From: Alviniconcha marisindica
Lineage: Eukaryota > Mollusca > Gastropoda > Provannidae
Assembly (NCBI GenBank): GCA_018857735.1
Contig: JABMCL010002254.1
Span: 124,001 to 188,000 of the forward strand
Direction of reading: 5' to 3'
Length of the DNA stretch: 64,000 nt
Below, in pieces: positions 1 through 11,490 of this stretch (positions are counted from its first letter, which is position 1; each line of letters starts with the position of its first letter). The notes below the pieces were generated by a model. That model had not been told where the DNA came from. It searched no databases and saw only the letters and a program-made list of their open reading frames with translations. Made by a program: the position numbers and the translations under genes.

Positions 1-644
1 ATAGAGCTATATGTGTGCTAGCACAAATAGAGCTACATGTATACTACCTACGCTTCCAACAGGACACAGTCTGTGTGTTTAACTGAGAGTAAAACCAAGA
101 CAGTGCTCTGCATGTTCAAGAATTGTGGTCCACTGCTTCTGAACATGATCACATCAAAAGACATGAAAAGAAGTATAGAATAAAAAGAGTGTAGTCTTCT
201 TGAAACTGTGGACATAAAAGTTGAGTAATTCTTGTTAATTTGTTTAAATTTCAGCTTTCAATGAATTGATGGAAATATTTAGTTAAATAAGGCTGCTTTT
301 GTTCAAATTGCCATTTTAGTAAAGAAGGGGGACAACTCATCATGCTATTTCACTTTAGTATAGCTCAGGAAGTGCATGGTAGAAATGCACAGTACATATA
401 GCCATGATTCAGTTTGATCCATAAAACATCCCACTCCCATGTATGCCCCCTCAACCACCCATTTTCTTGCTTCTTGTTTTGTTCCTGTCATATGAATGGT
501 GGGGAAGTTCCCATGATTTAAATTATAAGGATTTGGTTGTGTAAAATAAAGGAGTTGGCTGTGCAATTCAAGTTACTTGGTTGTGTAAGCCAAAGCAGGC
601 CACCTTTAGGTTCCCACATCATGCCTCAAGACTGGTGGAGCGCT
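1..644. other. Unassigned flank, no gene seen
   Basis: AT-rich sequence with no convincing exon, splice pair or repeat. It runs up to the first base of the minisatellite that starts near 645. Short open frames here have no recognisable similarity. Confidence 0.5.
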
Positions 645-1908
645 TACAAGACAGCTGTTGGGGCAGGTAAAGACAGCTGTTGGGGCATGTAGAGCACCTG
701 TTGGGGCAGGTAAAGACAGCTGTTGGGGCATGTAGAGCACCTGTTGGGGCAGGTAAAGACAGCTGTTGGGGCATGTAGAGTACCTGTTGGGGCAGGTAAA
801 GACAGCTGTTGGGGCATGTAGAGCACCTGTTGGGGCAGGTAAAGACAGCTGTTGGGGCATGTAGAGTACCTGTTGGGGCAGGTCAAGACAGCTGCCAGGC
901 CACATAGAGCACATATTGGGGCAGGTCAAGACAGCTGTTGGGGCATGTAGAGTACCTGTTGGGGCAGGTCAAGACAGCTGTTGAGGGGCCTGTGGAACAC
1001 CTATTGGGGCAGTCAAGACAGCTGTTGGGGCCTGTGGAACACCTATTGGGGCAGGTCAAGACAACTGTTGGGGCCTGTGGAACACCTATTGGAGCAGGTC
1101 AAGACATCTTTTGGGGGAATGTAGAAGCACCTGTTGGGGCAGATCAAGACAGCTGTCTGGGCATGTAGAGCACTATCAGGGCAGGTCATGACACCTATTG
1201 CAGCAGGTAGAACACCTGTTGGGAAAGATCAAGACACTTACTGGGGCGGGCCAAGACACCTGTCAGGGCAGGCCAAGGCATTATTAGGGCAGGTCAAGAC
1301 ACCTGTCAGGGCAGGTCAAGACACCTGTCAGGGCAGGCCAAGACACTGTCAGGGCAGGTCAAGACACCTATCAGGGCAGGTCAAGACACCTGTCAGGGAA
1401 GGTCAAGACATCAGGGCAGGCCAAGACAGTATCAGGGCAGGTCAAGACACCTGTCAGGGCAGGTCAAGACATTATCAGGGCAGGTCAAGACATTATCAGG
1501 GCAGGTCAAAACACCTGTCAGGGCAGGTCAAGACAGTATCAGGGCAGGCCAAGACAGGGCAGGTCAAGACACCTATTTGGGCAGGCCAAGACATTATTAG
1601 GGCAGGTCAAGACACCTATTTGGGCAGGCCAAGACATTATTAGGGCAGGTCAAGACACCTATTTGGGCAGGCCAAGACATTATTAGGGCAGGTCAAGACA
1701 CCTATTTGGGCAGGCCAAGACATTATTAGGGCAGATCAAGACATTATTAGGGCAGGCCAAGACGTTATTAGGGCAGGTCAAGACACCTATTTGGGCAGGC
1801 CAAGACATTATTAGGGCAGATCAAGACATTATTGGGGCAGGTCAAGACACCTGTTTGCGCAGGCCAAGACATCAGGGCAAGTCAAGGTACATATTAGGGC
1901 AAGTCAAT
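645..1908. repeat. Minisatellite, 43-bp then 20-22-bp units
   Basis: Tandem array. The left part alternates 'ctgttggggcaggtaaag' with 'ctgttggggcatgtagag' in a 43-bp higher-order unit. The right part decays to 20-22-bp units around 'gggcaggtcaagacacctgt'. Long open frames through it come from the lack of stops in the unit and are not evidence of a protein. The core matches the next array (2031-3510), so both probably grew from one ancestral 20-bp sequence. The core contains CAG/GTCAAG, a 5'-splice-site-like string. Confidence 0.95.
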
Positions 1909-2030
1909 ACAAAATAACTCTCATCTGCTTCCACATTGTCTCTGGTACAGATCCTCCATATTTTTCTGAGTTGCTTCATCTCTACCTCCTCGCTCTCTTC
2001 ACTCAGCCTGTTGACTGTTCTCGGAGTTGG

Positions 2031-3510
2031 GGCAGATGAAGATATCTATTGGGGAATCTTGAGACACCTAGTGGGACATCTTGAGACACCTAGTGGGAAA
2101 TCTTGAGACACCTAGTGGGACAGGTCAAGACATCTATTGGGGAATCTTGAGACAGCTAGTGGGACAGGTCAAGACATCTATTGGGGAATCTTGAGACAGC
2201 TAGTGGGCAGGTCAAGACATCTATTGGGGAATCTTGAGACAGCTAGTGGGACAGGTCAAGACATCTATTGGGGAATCTTGAGACACCTAGTGGGACAGGT
2301 CAAGACATCTATTGGGGAATCTTGAGACACCTAGTGGGACAGGTCAAGACACTATTGGGGAATCTTGAGCACATTGGGCAGGTCAAGACACTATTGGGGA
2401 ATCTTGAGACAGCCTAGTGGGACAGGTCAAGACATCTATTGGGGAATCTTGAGACACTAGTGGGACAGGTCAAGACATCTATTGGGGAATCTTGAGACAC
2501 CTAGTGGGACAGGTCAAGAACATTAATCTTAGATTGGGGACAGGTCTTGAGACACCTAGTGGGACAGGTCAAGACATCTATTTGGGGAATCTTGAGGCAC
2601 CTAGTGGGACAGGTCAAGATAACTATTGGGGAATCTTGAGACACCTAGTGGGACAGGTCAAGACACTTAGTGGGACCGTCAGTTTATCTATTGGGGAATC
2701 TTGAGGCACCTAGTGGGACAGGTCAAGACATTTATTTGGGGAATCTTGAGGCACCTAGTGGGACAGGTCAAGAATCAATATTGGGGAATCTTGAGCACCT
2801 AGTGGGACAGGTCAAGACACTTAGTGGGACCGGTCAGTTTATCTATTGGGGAATCTTGAGGCACCTAGTGGGACCGGTCAGTTTATCTATTGGGGAATCT
2901 TGAGGCACCTAGTGGGACAGGGCAAATCATCTATTGGGGAATCTTGAGACGCCTAGTGGGACAGGTCAAGACGTCTATTGGGGAATCTTGAGACACCTAT
3001 TGGGACAGGTCAAGACATCTATTGGGGAATCTTGAGACATCTATTGGGGAATCTTGAGACACCTATTGGGACAGGTCAAGACATCTATTGGGGAATCTTG
3101 AGACACCTATTGGGACAGGTCAAGACATCTATTGGGAACTTGAGACACCTAGTGGGACAGGTCAAGACATCTATTGGGGAATCTTGAGGCACCTAGTGGG
3201 ACAGGTCAAGATAACTATTGGGGAATCTTGAGGCACCTAGTGGGACAGGGCAAGACACCTAGTGGGACAGGGCAAGACACCTAGTGGGACAGGGCAAGAC
3301 ATCTAGTAGGGAATGTTGAGACACCTAGTGTGACAGGGCAAGACATCTATTGGGGAATCTTGAGGCACCTAGTGGGACAGGGCAAGACACCTAGTGGGAC
3401 AGGGCAAGACATCTATTGGGGAATCTTGAGACACCTGTGGGACAGGTCAAGACACCCATTGGGGAATCTTGAGGCACCTAGTGGGACAGGGCAAGACATC
3501 TGGTGGGCAA
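2031..3510. repeat. Minisatellite, about 45-bp unit, about 32 copies
   Basis: The unit reads approximately 'gacaggtcaagacatctatt' followed by 'ggggaatcttgagacaccta' and 'gtggg'. Copies differ by substitutions and small deletions, and some are half units. The array ends about 35 bases before the acceptor of the plus-strand exon at 3548. It shares its 'caggtcaagaca' core with the array at 645-1908, from which it is separated by about 120 bases of unique sequence. Confidence 0.95.
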
Positions 3511-3547
3511 AGTCAGCGAAACAAAACCAGTCATTTTTCTTTTTCAG

Positions 3548-3601
3548 GCAATGGAGAAGGTTGATGTGGAGTCCAAGATGAGCATCCGCTTTCTGCACTG
3601 A
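3548..3601 (+). CDS. Candidate terminal coding exon of an unidentified plus-strand gene
   Basis: A pyrimidine tract and acceptor (cattttt..ctttttcag) are followed by an 18-codon frame reading AMEKVDVESKMSIRFLH and a TGA stop at 3599-3601. The base composition and sharp acceptor look like a real last exon. I do not recognise the protein family. No upstream exon of the same gene is certain. The unique island at 1909-2030 has acceptor-like sequence but no clean donor. If real, most of the gene lies left of the window and the two minisatellites at 645-3510 fill its last intron. The reading phase into this exon is assumed. Confidence 0.4.
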   Translation, partial: AMEKVDVESKMSIRFLH

Positions 3602-4044
3602 TGGAGGGCCATCCTGTTGTACTGTGGCATCTGTGACACTGAATGAAAACCACCATGCCTGCCTCTCTGTCGTGTGGCCAGTCTCTCTTATCACTGTTGT
3701 ATCTTGTTTGCAGGATTAGAGACCACATTATCAGTCAGACAGTCTCTTTTGTTGTGTCGTGCAAGTAGGCTAATGTTGATTGTGGTTTGTTGTCAAAGTA
3801 ATAGCTCAATTTTTTTCTTTCTACTGTAGTAATTGTACTGAATCTTTGAGCATGTTCACACAACAACCTGGGGCATGCCCCACGCCAGGCTAGAGTGCGT
3901 GTGGCGCATGCGGGCCTGTTCACACAACCAATCAGAAACTGGGCTGTTGCCGCCCACCACTCTTAATAGGACAGCGCAGGGCACACCACGTTAGGGCTGG
4001 CTCTGCACATCACTTGTTGTTTGCAGCTAAAATGGGGCCACGCA
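3602..4044. other. Probable 3' UTR or flank of the left gene
   Basis: No gene, RNA or repeat is recognised here. If the exon at 3548-3601 is real, this would be the start of its 3' UTR. No polyadenylation signal is close to it; the first clear plus-strand AATAAA in a T-rich context is near 7122. Confidence 0.3.
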
Positions 4045-4203
4045 GTGTGTGCATGAGGGCAGCATCTACGTTGGGTGTGTGCATGAGGGCAGCATCTACG
4101 TTGGGTGTGTGCATGAGGGCAGCATCTACGTTGGGTGTGTGCATGAGGGCAGCATCTACGTTGGGTGTGTACATGAGGGCAGCATCTACGTTGGGTGTGT
4201 ACA
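4045..4203. repeat. Minisatellite, 30-bp unit, 5 copies
   Basis: The unit 'gcatgagggcagcatctacg' plus 'ttgggtgtgt' repeats at exactly 30 bp from 4051. The only change in the last copies is g to a at the unit start. Because 30 is divisible by 3, several frames stay open through it. These are artefacts of the unit length. Confidence 0.95.
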
Positions 4204-4667
4204 TGTTCATGAAAAGAAGACTGGGGTAACCACAAAGTCAGAGAAAACAACAAATAGTTTTGAAGGACAGATTTGAAAAAAGAAGAACGATCTGTCATTT
4301 TCAGATATATTTTAGGGGATTCAGTATAGCACCTGACTTTCATATGTTTAATTTGTGAACAAAAATAGTTTTTGCGTTAGGACTAGGACTAACCTAAACA
4401 TAACCTTAACTGGGAACCCTCACCCAAACATTAACCCTAACCCATATGTCAAATAGATCTTGGAATTTAACTGGCATTTTCAGCCAGTATGGCTTTAGTC
4501 TGCTTATCTGACCATGCACTTTCTGCATGCTCGGCATTTTTGTTCATGTGACAGTAGGACAACAATGAGAGTTATGTCGGCTTATGTTCTTTATAAAGCA
4601 GTGTTTTTCACAAGAATGCATTGCAGTTAATTACAGCATGTTCAGTACAAAATGCACAATATGAAAG
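4204..4667. other. Unique sequence with a telomere-like patch
   Basis: Mostly unassigned. Around 4382-4445 there is a CCCTAA-like patch (aaccttaac, aaccctcacccaaacatta, accctaaccc). A related string (aaccctcacccaaacacta) occurs at 31757, and a third (aaaccctaaccc) at 14431. This may be part of a dispersed element and need not be an interstitial telomere. Confidence 0.5.
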
Positions 4668-5815
4668 AAGCCACCGTAAGTCAGGGTGTCATGTGAAACA
4701 AGTAGGCTGCTATAGTACACCACCATAAGTCAGGGTGTCATGTGAAACAAGTGGGCTGCTATAGTACACCACCGTAAGTCAGTGTCATGTGAAACAAGTG
4801 GGCTGCTATAGTACACCAACGTAAGTCAGTGTCATGTGAAACAAGTGGGCTGCTATAGTACACCACCATAAATCAGAGTGTCATGTGAACAAATGGGCTG
4901 CTATAGTACACCACCATAAGTCAGAGTGTCATGTGAAACAAATGGGCTGCTATAGTACACCACCGTAAGTCAGGGTGTCATGTGAAACAAGTGGGCTGCT
5001 ATAGTACACCACCGTAGTCAGTGTCATGTGAAACAAGTGGGCTGCTATAGTACACCACCGTAAGTCAGTGTCATGTGAAACAAGTGGGCTGCTATAATAC
5101 ACCACCATAAGTCAGAGTGTCATGTGAAACAAGTGGGCTGCTATAGTACACCACCGTAAGTCAGTGTCATGTGAAACAAGTGGGCTGCTATAATACACCA
5201 CCATAAGTCAGAGTGTCATGTGAAACAAATGGGCTGCTATAGTACACCACCATAAGTCAGAGTGTCATGTCAAACAAATGGGCTGCTATAGTACACCACC
5301 GTAAGTCAGTGTCATGTGAAACAAATGGACTGCTATAGTACACCACCGTAAGTCAGTGTCATGTGAAACAAGTGGGCTGCTATAGTACACCACCATAAAT
5401 CAGAGTGTCATGTGAACAAATGGGCTGCTATAGTACACCACCATAAATCAGAGTGTCATGTGAAACAAATGGGCCTCTGTAGTACACCACCATAAGTCAG
5501 TGTCATGTGAAACAAGTGGGCTGCTATAGTACACCACCATAAGTCAGGGTGTCATGTGAAACAAGTGGGCTGCTATAGTACACCACCATAAGTCAGTGTC
5601 ATGTGAAACAAGTGGGCTGCTATAGTACACCACCATAAATCAGTGTCATGTGAAACAAACGGGCTGCTATAGTACACCACCATAAATCAGAGTGTCATGT
5701 GAAACAAATGGGCTGCTGTAGTACACCACCATAAGTCAGGGTGTCATGTGAAACAAGTGGGCTGCTATAGTACACCACCGTAAGTCAGTGTCATGTGAAA
5801 CAAGTGGGCTGCTAT
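4668..5815. repeat. Minisatellite, 46-49-bp unit, about 24 copies, inside a dispersed element
   Basis: The unit reads 'catgtgaaacaagtgggctg', 'ctatagtacaccaccataag', 'tcagggtgt', with a recurrent 3-bp deletion giving 46-bp variants. Its 'cataagtcagagtgtcatg' part is the reverse complement of the dispersed element core 'gcatgacactctggcttatg' found at 25400-26650. The array therefore grew from a segment of that element. Confidence 0.95.
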
Positions 5816-6600
5816 CTTCAGGGTCAGTGTCACAGGGCTCATATAATCAAACCATGACTGGTTATATCATGTTTTGTGAACTGCTGATCCTTTCTTGTGA
5901 TCAAACTTTGTTTTGGTGGTATATATTCATAAGCTTTGGATGTCCTATGAAAATACTGGATTGCTGTGTTCAAAGTCAAGGTAATGGCAAAGATTTAAAC
6001 TTCATTTACTGTTTGTTCAGATATTCTGGTCTGAACAATTTAAGCTTTTGTAGCCAAACTTAGTTTGGTGACACATCATCGTGAGCCAGAGTGTCATGCA
6101 CTAAGAGTGTTTTTCTGTCTTTAAGGTCAAGGTCACAAGTGTGGACTGATGTAATAGATATACGATTGTTTCTACGGTATCTTGATGACTGTTTATTGCT
6201 TCTGCTGTATCTTCACAACTGCTGATCTTTCTGCTACCAAACTTAGTTTGTAACACACTATCTAGGACTTACGGTACCTCAGCAGGCTTTAATGAAACCA
6301 GATCAAAGGAATGGGGTCAGTGGGGGGTATTTGGCTATGCAGTGTGACAGACCTTCTTAGTTTTGGGGCAGGAGTCAACTGCATAGAGTCACCTTGGGAC
6401 AAATCACAACTTCAAAATTCTTCTACACCTGTTCAAAACGCAAGTAGTTTGATGGTGCATCATTATAAGTCAGAATGTCTTCTAAAAATACTGGATTGTT
6501 GTGTTCAAGGCCATAGTCACAGTAAAGGTTCAAAACTTCATTTAATGTTTGACAGTTCTATATTTCTTGTGCCACTGATCTCTTTGCAACCAAACTAATT
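5816..6600 (-). repeat. Dispersed repeat family copy
   Basis: Two or more degenerate copies of the element seen at 25330-26690, here in opposite orientation. Shared strings include 'agccagagtgtcatgca' near 6083, 'aagtcagaatgtcttctaaa' near 6466, and repeated 'accaaactta/taa' stretches. No coding potential is seen, so it is probably a non-autonomous transposon or a remnant of one. Confidence 0.6.
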
Positions 6601-7422
6601 ATGCCTTTATACGATTACTAAAAAGAGACCAAATGCAAATGAAGTGGACATATATAAAAAATATATATATATATATATACTGACAATAACACTGTGGTTT
6701 AGAATATCTGAGTACACAATAGAGTGGAGTGTATTTTGCAGTGCAAGGTAACAAACCTGGTTTAGATCACTGACCCAGTCCCTTTGGTCTGGCCCGGGTA
6801 AAGCCTGCTGAACTGGGCCGGGGAGTACAGGGTAGATTACTGCCGCTTGTTCTTTTGCCCATGTGAACACCTCCGGCATGTCAGAAACAGCCTTGCCCCC
6901 CCCCCCACCCCCCCTCTTTTGGGGGGGTGGGGGGGCAGTGAATGCTTTAAAAATAAATAAATTATGGACAGCTCTTAACAAGTTTGCAGAGGTGAATGAT
7001 TGCTTGGGGGGGGGGGGGGGGGGGGGACAAGTTAAGTGTGGTATCTTTTTCTCTCTTGCTTTCTTTTTCATAATGCTCACATACTTTTCTCTTTCAATTT
7101 AATTTTTTTGCATTCATTCTCAATAAAGTTTTATGTATAGTTTCTTTTCTTCATCATTAATGTGCTTGATTTGATGACATTAATCTTACTTTAAGGTCAC
7201 ATGAATGGCAGAAAGGTGAAAACTGCAAATTAGATTTTCTGGGTAAGTTCTTGTCAGTGCACTTTAAACTATGTATGGCTGCTATACATACATACATACA
7301 TGACCAAGATCATGCACAGTGTGATTTTTGCAAATATATAAGGGAAATGATTGTCACATTTCTGATGTCTGCAAATATGTTTGAGTTTGCTCATTCTCAG
7401 ATATTGTGATATATTTTGCATA
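6601..7422. other. Low-complexity region: AT repeat, C/G hairpin, G run
   Basis: Contains an AT dinucleotide run (about 6658-6680), a near-perfect C-run/G-run inverted repeat at about 6893-6936, and a run of more than 20 G (7005-7026). No gene is seen. An AATAAA lies at about 7121-7126 on the plus strand. Confidence 0.7.
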
Positions 7423-8640
7423 CTATACAATACAATACAACTTTATTGTCTCTGTGTAGAGAAATTTGCTTTCTGGCTCATCATTTACATAAAAACATTC
7501 AACACAGTTAACAATAAAACAACAACTCAATGAAACATGGAGCTAAAAACCGCTCAAATGCAGGGAAAATGCTTAACAATAACAATGTACACACATGCAC
7601 ACACACACGCACCCTCCCACCCCCACCCCCACACACGGCACACACTCATATGCATGCACACAAGTAAATTGTCATGGGCAGTACTGCACACAATTATTAT
7701 TAGTCAACTCCGAATTAAGACGGTATGCTAATATATCATAAACCTGAAGTATACTGGGTTATTTTGCCAGTGAACTAAAAAAGTAAAGCTGAGCCTTGAA
7801 AGCCACAGGGCCAACATATTAAGTAACCCAAGAATTTAAAACAGAAATAGCACTTGGGATAAAAGATCTTTTGTACACATTCTTCCTGGCAGTCGGCACT
7901 TTGTATCGTCGGCCCGACCGGAGTTTCTGAAACTGAGAAAAGAGGGGGTGCTTATCGTTGTCTAAGACCCGTGCAGTTTTCCATTCAACTGCTGTGAGGT
8001 AGAAATCGCTTAGGGAGTCTTGTTTTGCACCAACTATCTTTCCTGCCATCCCAACAATACGTGCCAGTTTTGCCTTCCCCTTCACACCCAGGTTCCCATA
8101 CCAGACAACAATGTTAAAAGTTAAAACGCTCTCCACTAGACTTTTGTACACAATTTGTAACAGCTCACGACTAACATCAAAAGATCTCAGCTTTCGCAAG
8201 AGGTACAAACGTTGCCGTGATTTTTGATACATAAGATCTGAGTTGTCACTGAAACTTAGCTTATTATCTATCAAAGTACCTAAATACTTAAAATTTGACA
8301 CCACCTCAACTGGTTCATTGTTTACCTTGACAAGAACAAATACATTTTCTTTTTCCTTGCATCTAGCACTAATTCTTTTGTCTTACCAACATTTATTTCC
8401 AAAAAGCTTTCTTCGCACCATTCATTCAAGAGTGAAACATGTGAAAAATATGTTGCCAGGGAGTCTTCGTTTAACAGCAATCCAACAAGTGCCATGTCAT
8501 CAGCAAACTTAAAGAGGCAGGTTACAGCAGTTTGCAAGTTCATATGGTTAGTATGTATAGAAAACAACATGGGTGAAAGGACACATCCTTGAGGTGCCCC
8601 TGAATTCAGTATGACGAAGCTATAGATGGTCCACTGAGCT
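7423..8640 (-). mobile_element. 5'-truncated non-LTR retrotransposon (CR1/L2-like)
   Basis: Minus-strand reverse-transcriptase fragment. Visible in order are the GAPQGCVLSP motif (about 8575-8610), the catalytic FADD motif inside KFADDMALVG (about 8485-8515), and the C-terminal 'FKYLGTLIDNKLSFS' and 'SGRRYKVPTARKN' blocks typical of CR1/L2-type LINEs. The frame shifts once near 8330, between the catalytic part and the C-terminal part, so it is dead. The 3' end carries AATAAA (7442-7447 as tttatt) and a short TTGTA-type tail (7423-7441). Everything upstream of the GAPQG motif is missing. Family assignment rests on motif memory. Confidence 0.9.
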
Positions 8641-9544
8641 TCACATTTTCACTTGTGGGCTGCAGTTGACTGGGTGGGACAACTAATCGTTGTAAACTTT
8701 ATCACATTTTGAAAACTGGCTTGGGCATTGGCAGGTGTCAGGTGTCTATTAGTATTACTATCCACAGCCAAAGTTTAGATGAACTTGGATGAAGTAAACA
8801 GCATCATGGAAATTGAATTAATTGAAGAAATTAGTCATTTTTACTAGGAAACAAAGGCAGGAAGACAATGAACTTGAACATATATATCTAACTTTAACTT
8901 ACTTGTTTTTTAACCAAAAAAAAGAAGGATTTGGTCAGGACAAGTGATTTATTTAACTTGAAATTTGAGTGTTCAGATTGTGTGTGTGACTGAGCAGTAA
9001 TTTGTTTGGGGAAATGCCTTTGATGGTTTGGAAAAGCTTGGGCATTTTGAAGTAAACATCACACGCAAACTATGCTTTAAGATGCTTTGTAATATATCTT
9101 TGGAAACTGACATCTGTTTTTGTTTTGTTGTTTGGTCTGCATGGTTTTGATCCTTTAAAGTTGCCAACTGTGTACTCAGCTGCAGTCAAAATGAACAACT
9201 TTTGATTGCTGACAGTTCAGACCTAGTACCCGTTCTTCCTTTTTTTAATTTGTTTACATGGATCCTTAACAGTGACGATAAATATGTACTTACAATATGT
9301 TATTAGTGTGAGATGAAAATGTGAGTTTCTGCTACAGTCAATGTGTGTGTTTGTAGTGTGTTACTTTATGAAAATTGTTTTGGTAGGACTATGCTCTACA
9401 TGTGTATTGAATATCATATGTAGGTTAATATGTATCATGTGAGCACTCAGGGTGTTGATGAGCACATGATAAATGTACATTACTATTATTATTATGTGTG
9501 TGTACATGGAAGTGTGAGACAGGCAGAGAGGAATGTCTGATGTG
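8641..9544. other. Unassigned sequence
   Basis: No exon, RNA gene or repeat is supported. It contains a short ATT repeat (about 9485) and ends where the next minisatellite begins. Confidence 0.5.
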
Positions 9545-10010
9545 GCAGGTACTCAATTGTCTGATGTGTCAGCAGTCCAACGTCTGATGTTTCACCATTT
9601 CACCATCAGTAGTCTGACAGTCAACAGTCTGATGTAGCAAATCTGAAGTGGCTGTATTCTCATGTTTCAACATTTCACCATCAGTAGTCTGACAGTCATC
9701 AGTCTGACGTAGCAAATCTGAAGTGGCTGTATTCTCGTGTTTCAACATTTCACCATCAGTAGTCTGACAGTCATCAGTCTGACGTAGCAAATCTGAAGTG
9801 GCTGTATTCTCGTGTTTCAACATTTCACCATCAGTAGTCTGACAGTCATCAGTCTGACGTAGCAAATCTGAAGTGGCTGTATTCTTGTGTTTCAACATTT
9901 CACCATCAGTAGTCTGACAGTCAACAGTCTGATGTAGCAAATCTGAAGTGGCTGTATTCTTGTGTTTCAACATTTCACCATCAGTAGTCTGGCTGTATTC
10001 TCATGTTTCA
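9545..10010. repeat. Minisatellite, 75-bp unit, about 6 copies
   Basis: The unit includes 'caccatcagtagtctgacag', 'tcatcagtctgacgtagcaa' and 'atctgaagtggctgtattct'. The minus-strand 25-residue periodic frame is a by-product of the 75-bp period. This is the first of three subfamilies of one larger array. Confidence 0.95.
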
Positions 10011-11490
10011 ACATTTCCCATTGACAGTAGTTCAACAGTCAACAGTCTGCGGTAACAATAGTTTGATGTGGGTATAAGTATTAACATTATAATAGTTTGA
10101 TGTGGGTATAAGTATTAACATTATGACAGTCAACAGTCCATTGTAGCGTAGTCTAATGTGGCTATATGTTTCAACATTATGACAGTCAACAATCCAGTGT
10201 AGCAATAGTCTGATGTGGCTATATGTTTATGACAGTCAAAGTCTGGTGTGGCTATTTTTCAACATTATGACAGTCAACAGTCCAGTGTAGCAGTAGTCTG
10301 ATGTGGCTATATATTTATGACAATCAACAGTCCAGTGTAGCAGTAGTCTGATGTGGCTATATATTTATGACAGTCAACAGTCCAATGCAGCAGTAGTCTG
10401 ATGTGGCTATATATTTATGACAGTCAACAGTCCAATGCAGCAGTAGTCTGATGTGGCTATATATGTATGACAATCAACAGTCCAGTGTAGCAGTAGTCTG
10501 ATGTGGCTATATATTTATGACAGTCAACAGTCCAATGTAGCAATAGTCTGATGTGCTGTATGTTTAAACATTATGACAGTCAACCATCTAATGTAGCAAC
10601 AGTCTGATGTGGCTATATGTTTATGACAGTCAACAGTCCAGTGTAGCAGTAGTCTGATGTGGCTATATGTTTCAACACTATGACAGTCAACCATCCACTG
10701 TACCAGTAGTCTGATATGTGACTATATGTTTCAACATTACAACAGTCAACAGTCCAGCGTAGCAATAGTCTGATGTGGCTATGTGTTTCAGCATTATGAC
10801 AGTCAACAGTCTAATGTAGCAATAACCCAACATGGCTAAACAATGTTTCAACATTTCACTGTGTCATTATAGTTCGACAGTCAAACATTCTGATGTAACA
10901 AGAGTCTGATGTGGCTAAACTCTGATGTTTTAACATTTCACTGTGTTGCAGTTTGACGGTCAAACAGTCCAATGTAGCAATAATCTGAAGTGGCTACACT
11001 CTGATGTTTCAACATTTCACTGTGTTGACAGTCAAACAGTCGGATGTAGCAATAGTCTGATGTGGCTACACTCTGATGTTTCAACATTTCACTGTGTTGC
11101 AGTTTGACAAAGTCGGATGTAGCAATAGTCTGATGTGGCTACACTCTGATGTTTCAACATTTCACTGTGTTGACAGTTTGACAGTCGGATGTAGCAATAG
11201 TCTGATGTGGCTACACTCTGATGTTTCAACATTTCACTGTGTTGACAGTTTGACAGTCAAACAGTCGGATGTAGCAATAGTCTGATGTGGCTACACTCTG
11301 ATGTTTCAACATTTCATTGTGTTGACAGTTTGACAGTCAAACAGCCTGGTGTAGCAGTAGTCCAGTGTGATTATACACTGATCTTTTAACATTTCATTGT
11401 AGTTAGACATGAATATGACAGCAAACAGCCTGGTGTAGCAGTAGTCCAGTGTGATTATACACTGATCTTTTAACATTTCAGTATGTCAGT
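10011..11490. repeat. Minisatellite, two subfamilies (about 50-55 and about 72 bp)
   Basis: From 10080 to 10830 the unit is about 50-55 bp (cagtccagtgtagcagtagt, ctgatgtggctatatattta). From 10830 to 11490 it lengthens to about 72 bp by adding 'ctctgatgtttcaacatttc'. Both share 'gtagcaatagtctgatgtgg' with the 75-bp units to the left, so all three blocks are one diversified array of about 1.95 kb. Confidence 0.9.

Noticed and set aside
1909..2030. Possible exon (frame DPPYFSELLHLYLLALFTQP) between the first two arrays
   Set aside because: An acceptor-like CAG precedes it, but there is no GT donor after GGGGCAG and the phase to 3548 cannot be established.
4045..5815. CRISPR-like array
   Set aside because: Units are directly adjacent or uniformly diverged with no unique spacers, and the genome is eukaryotic.
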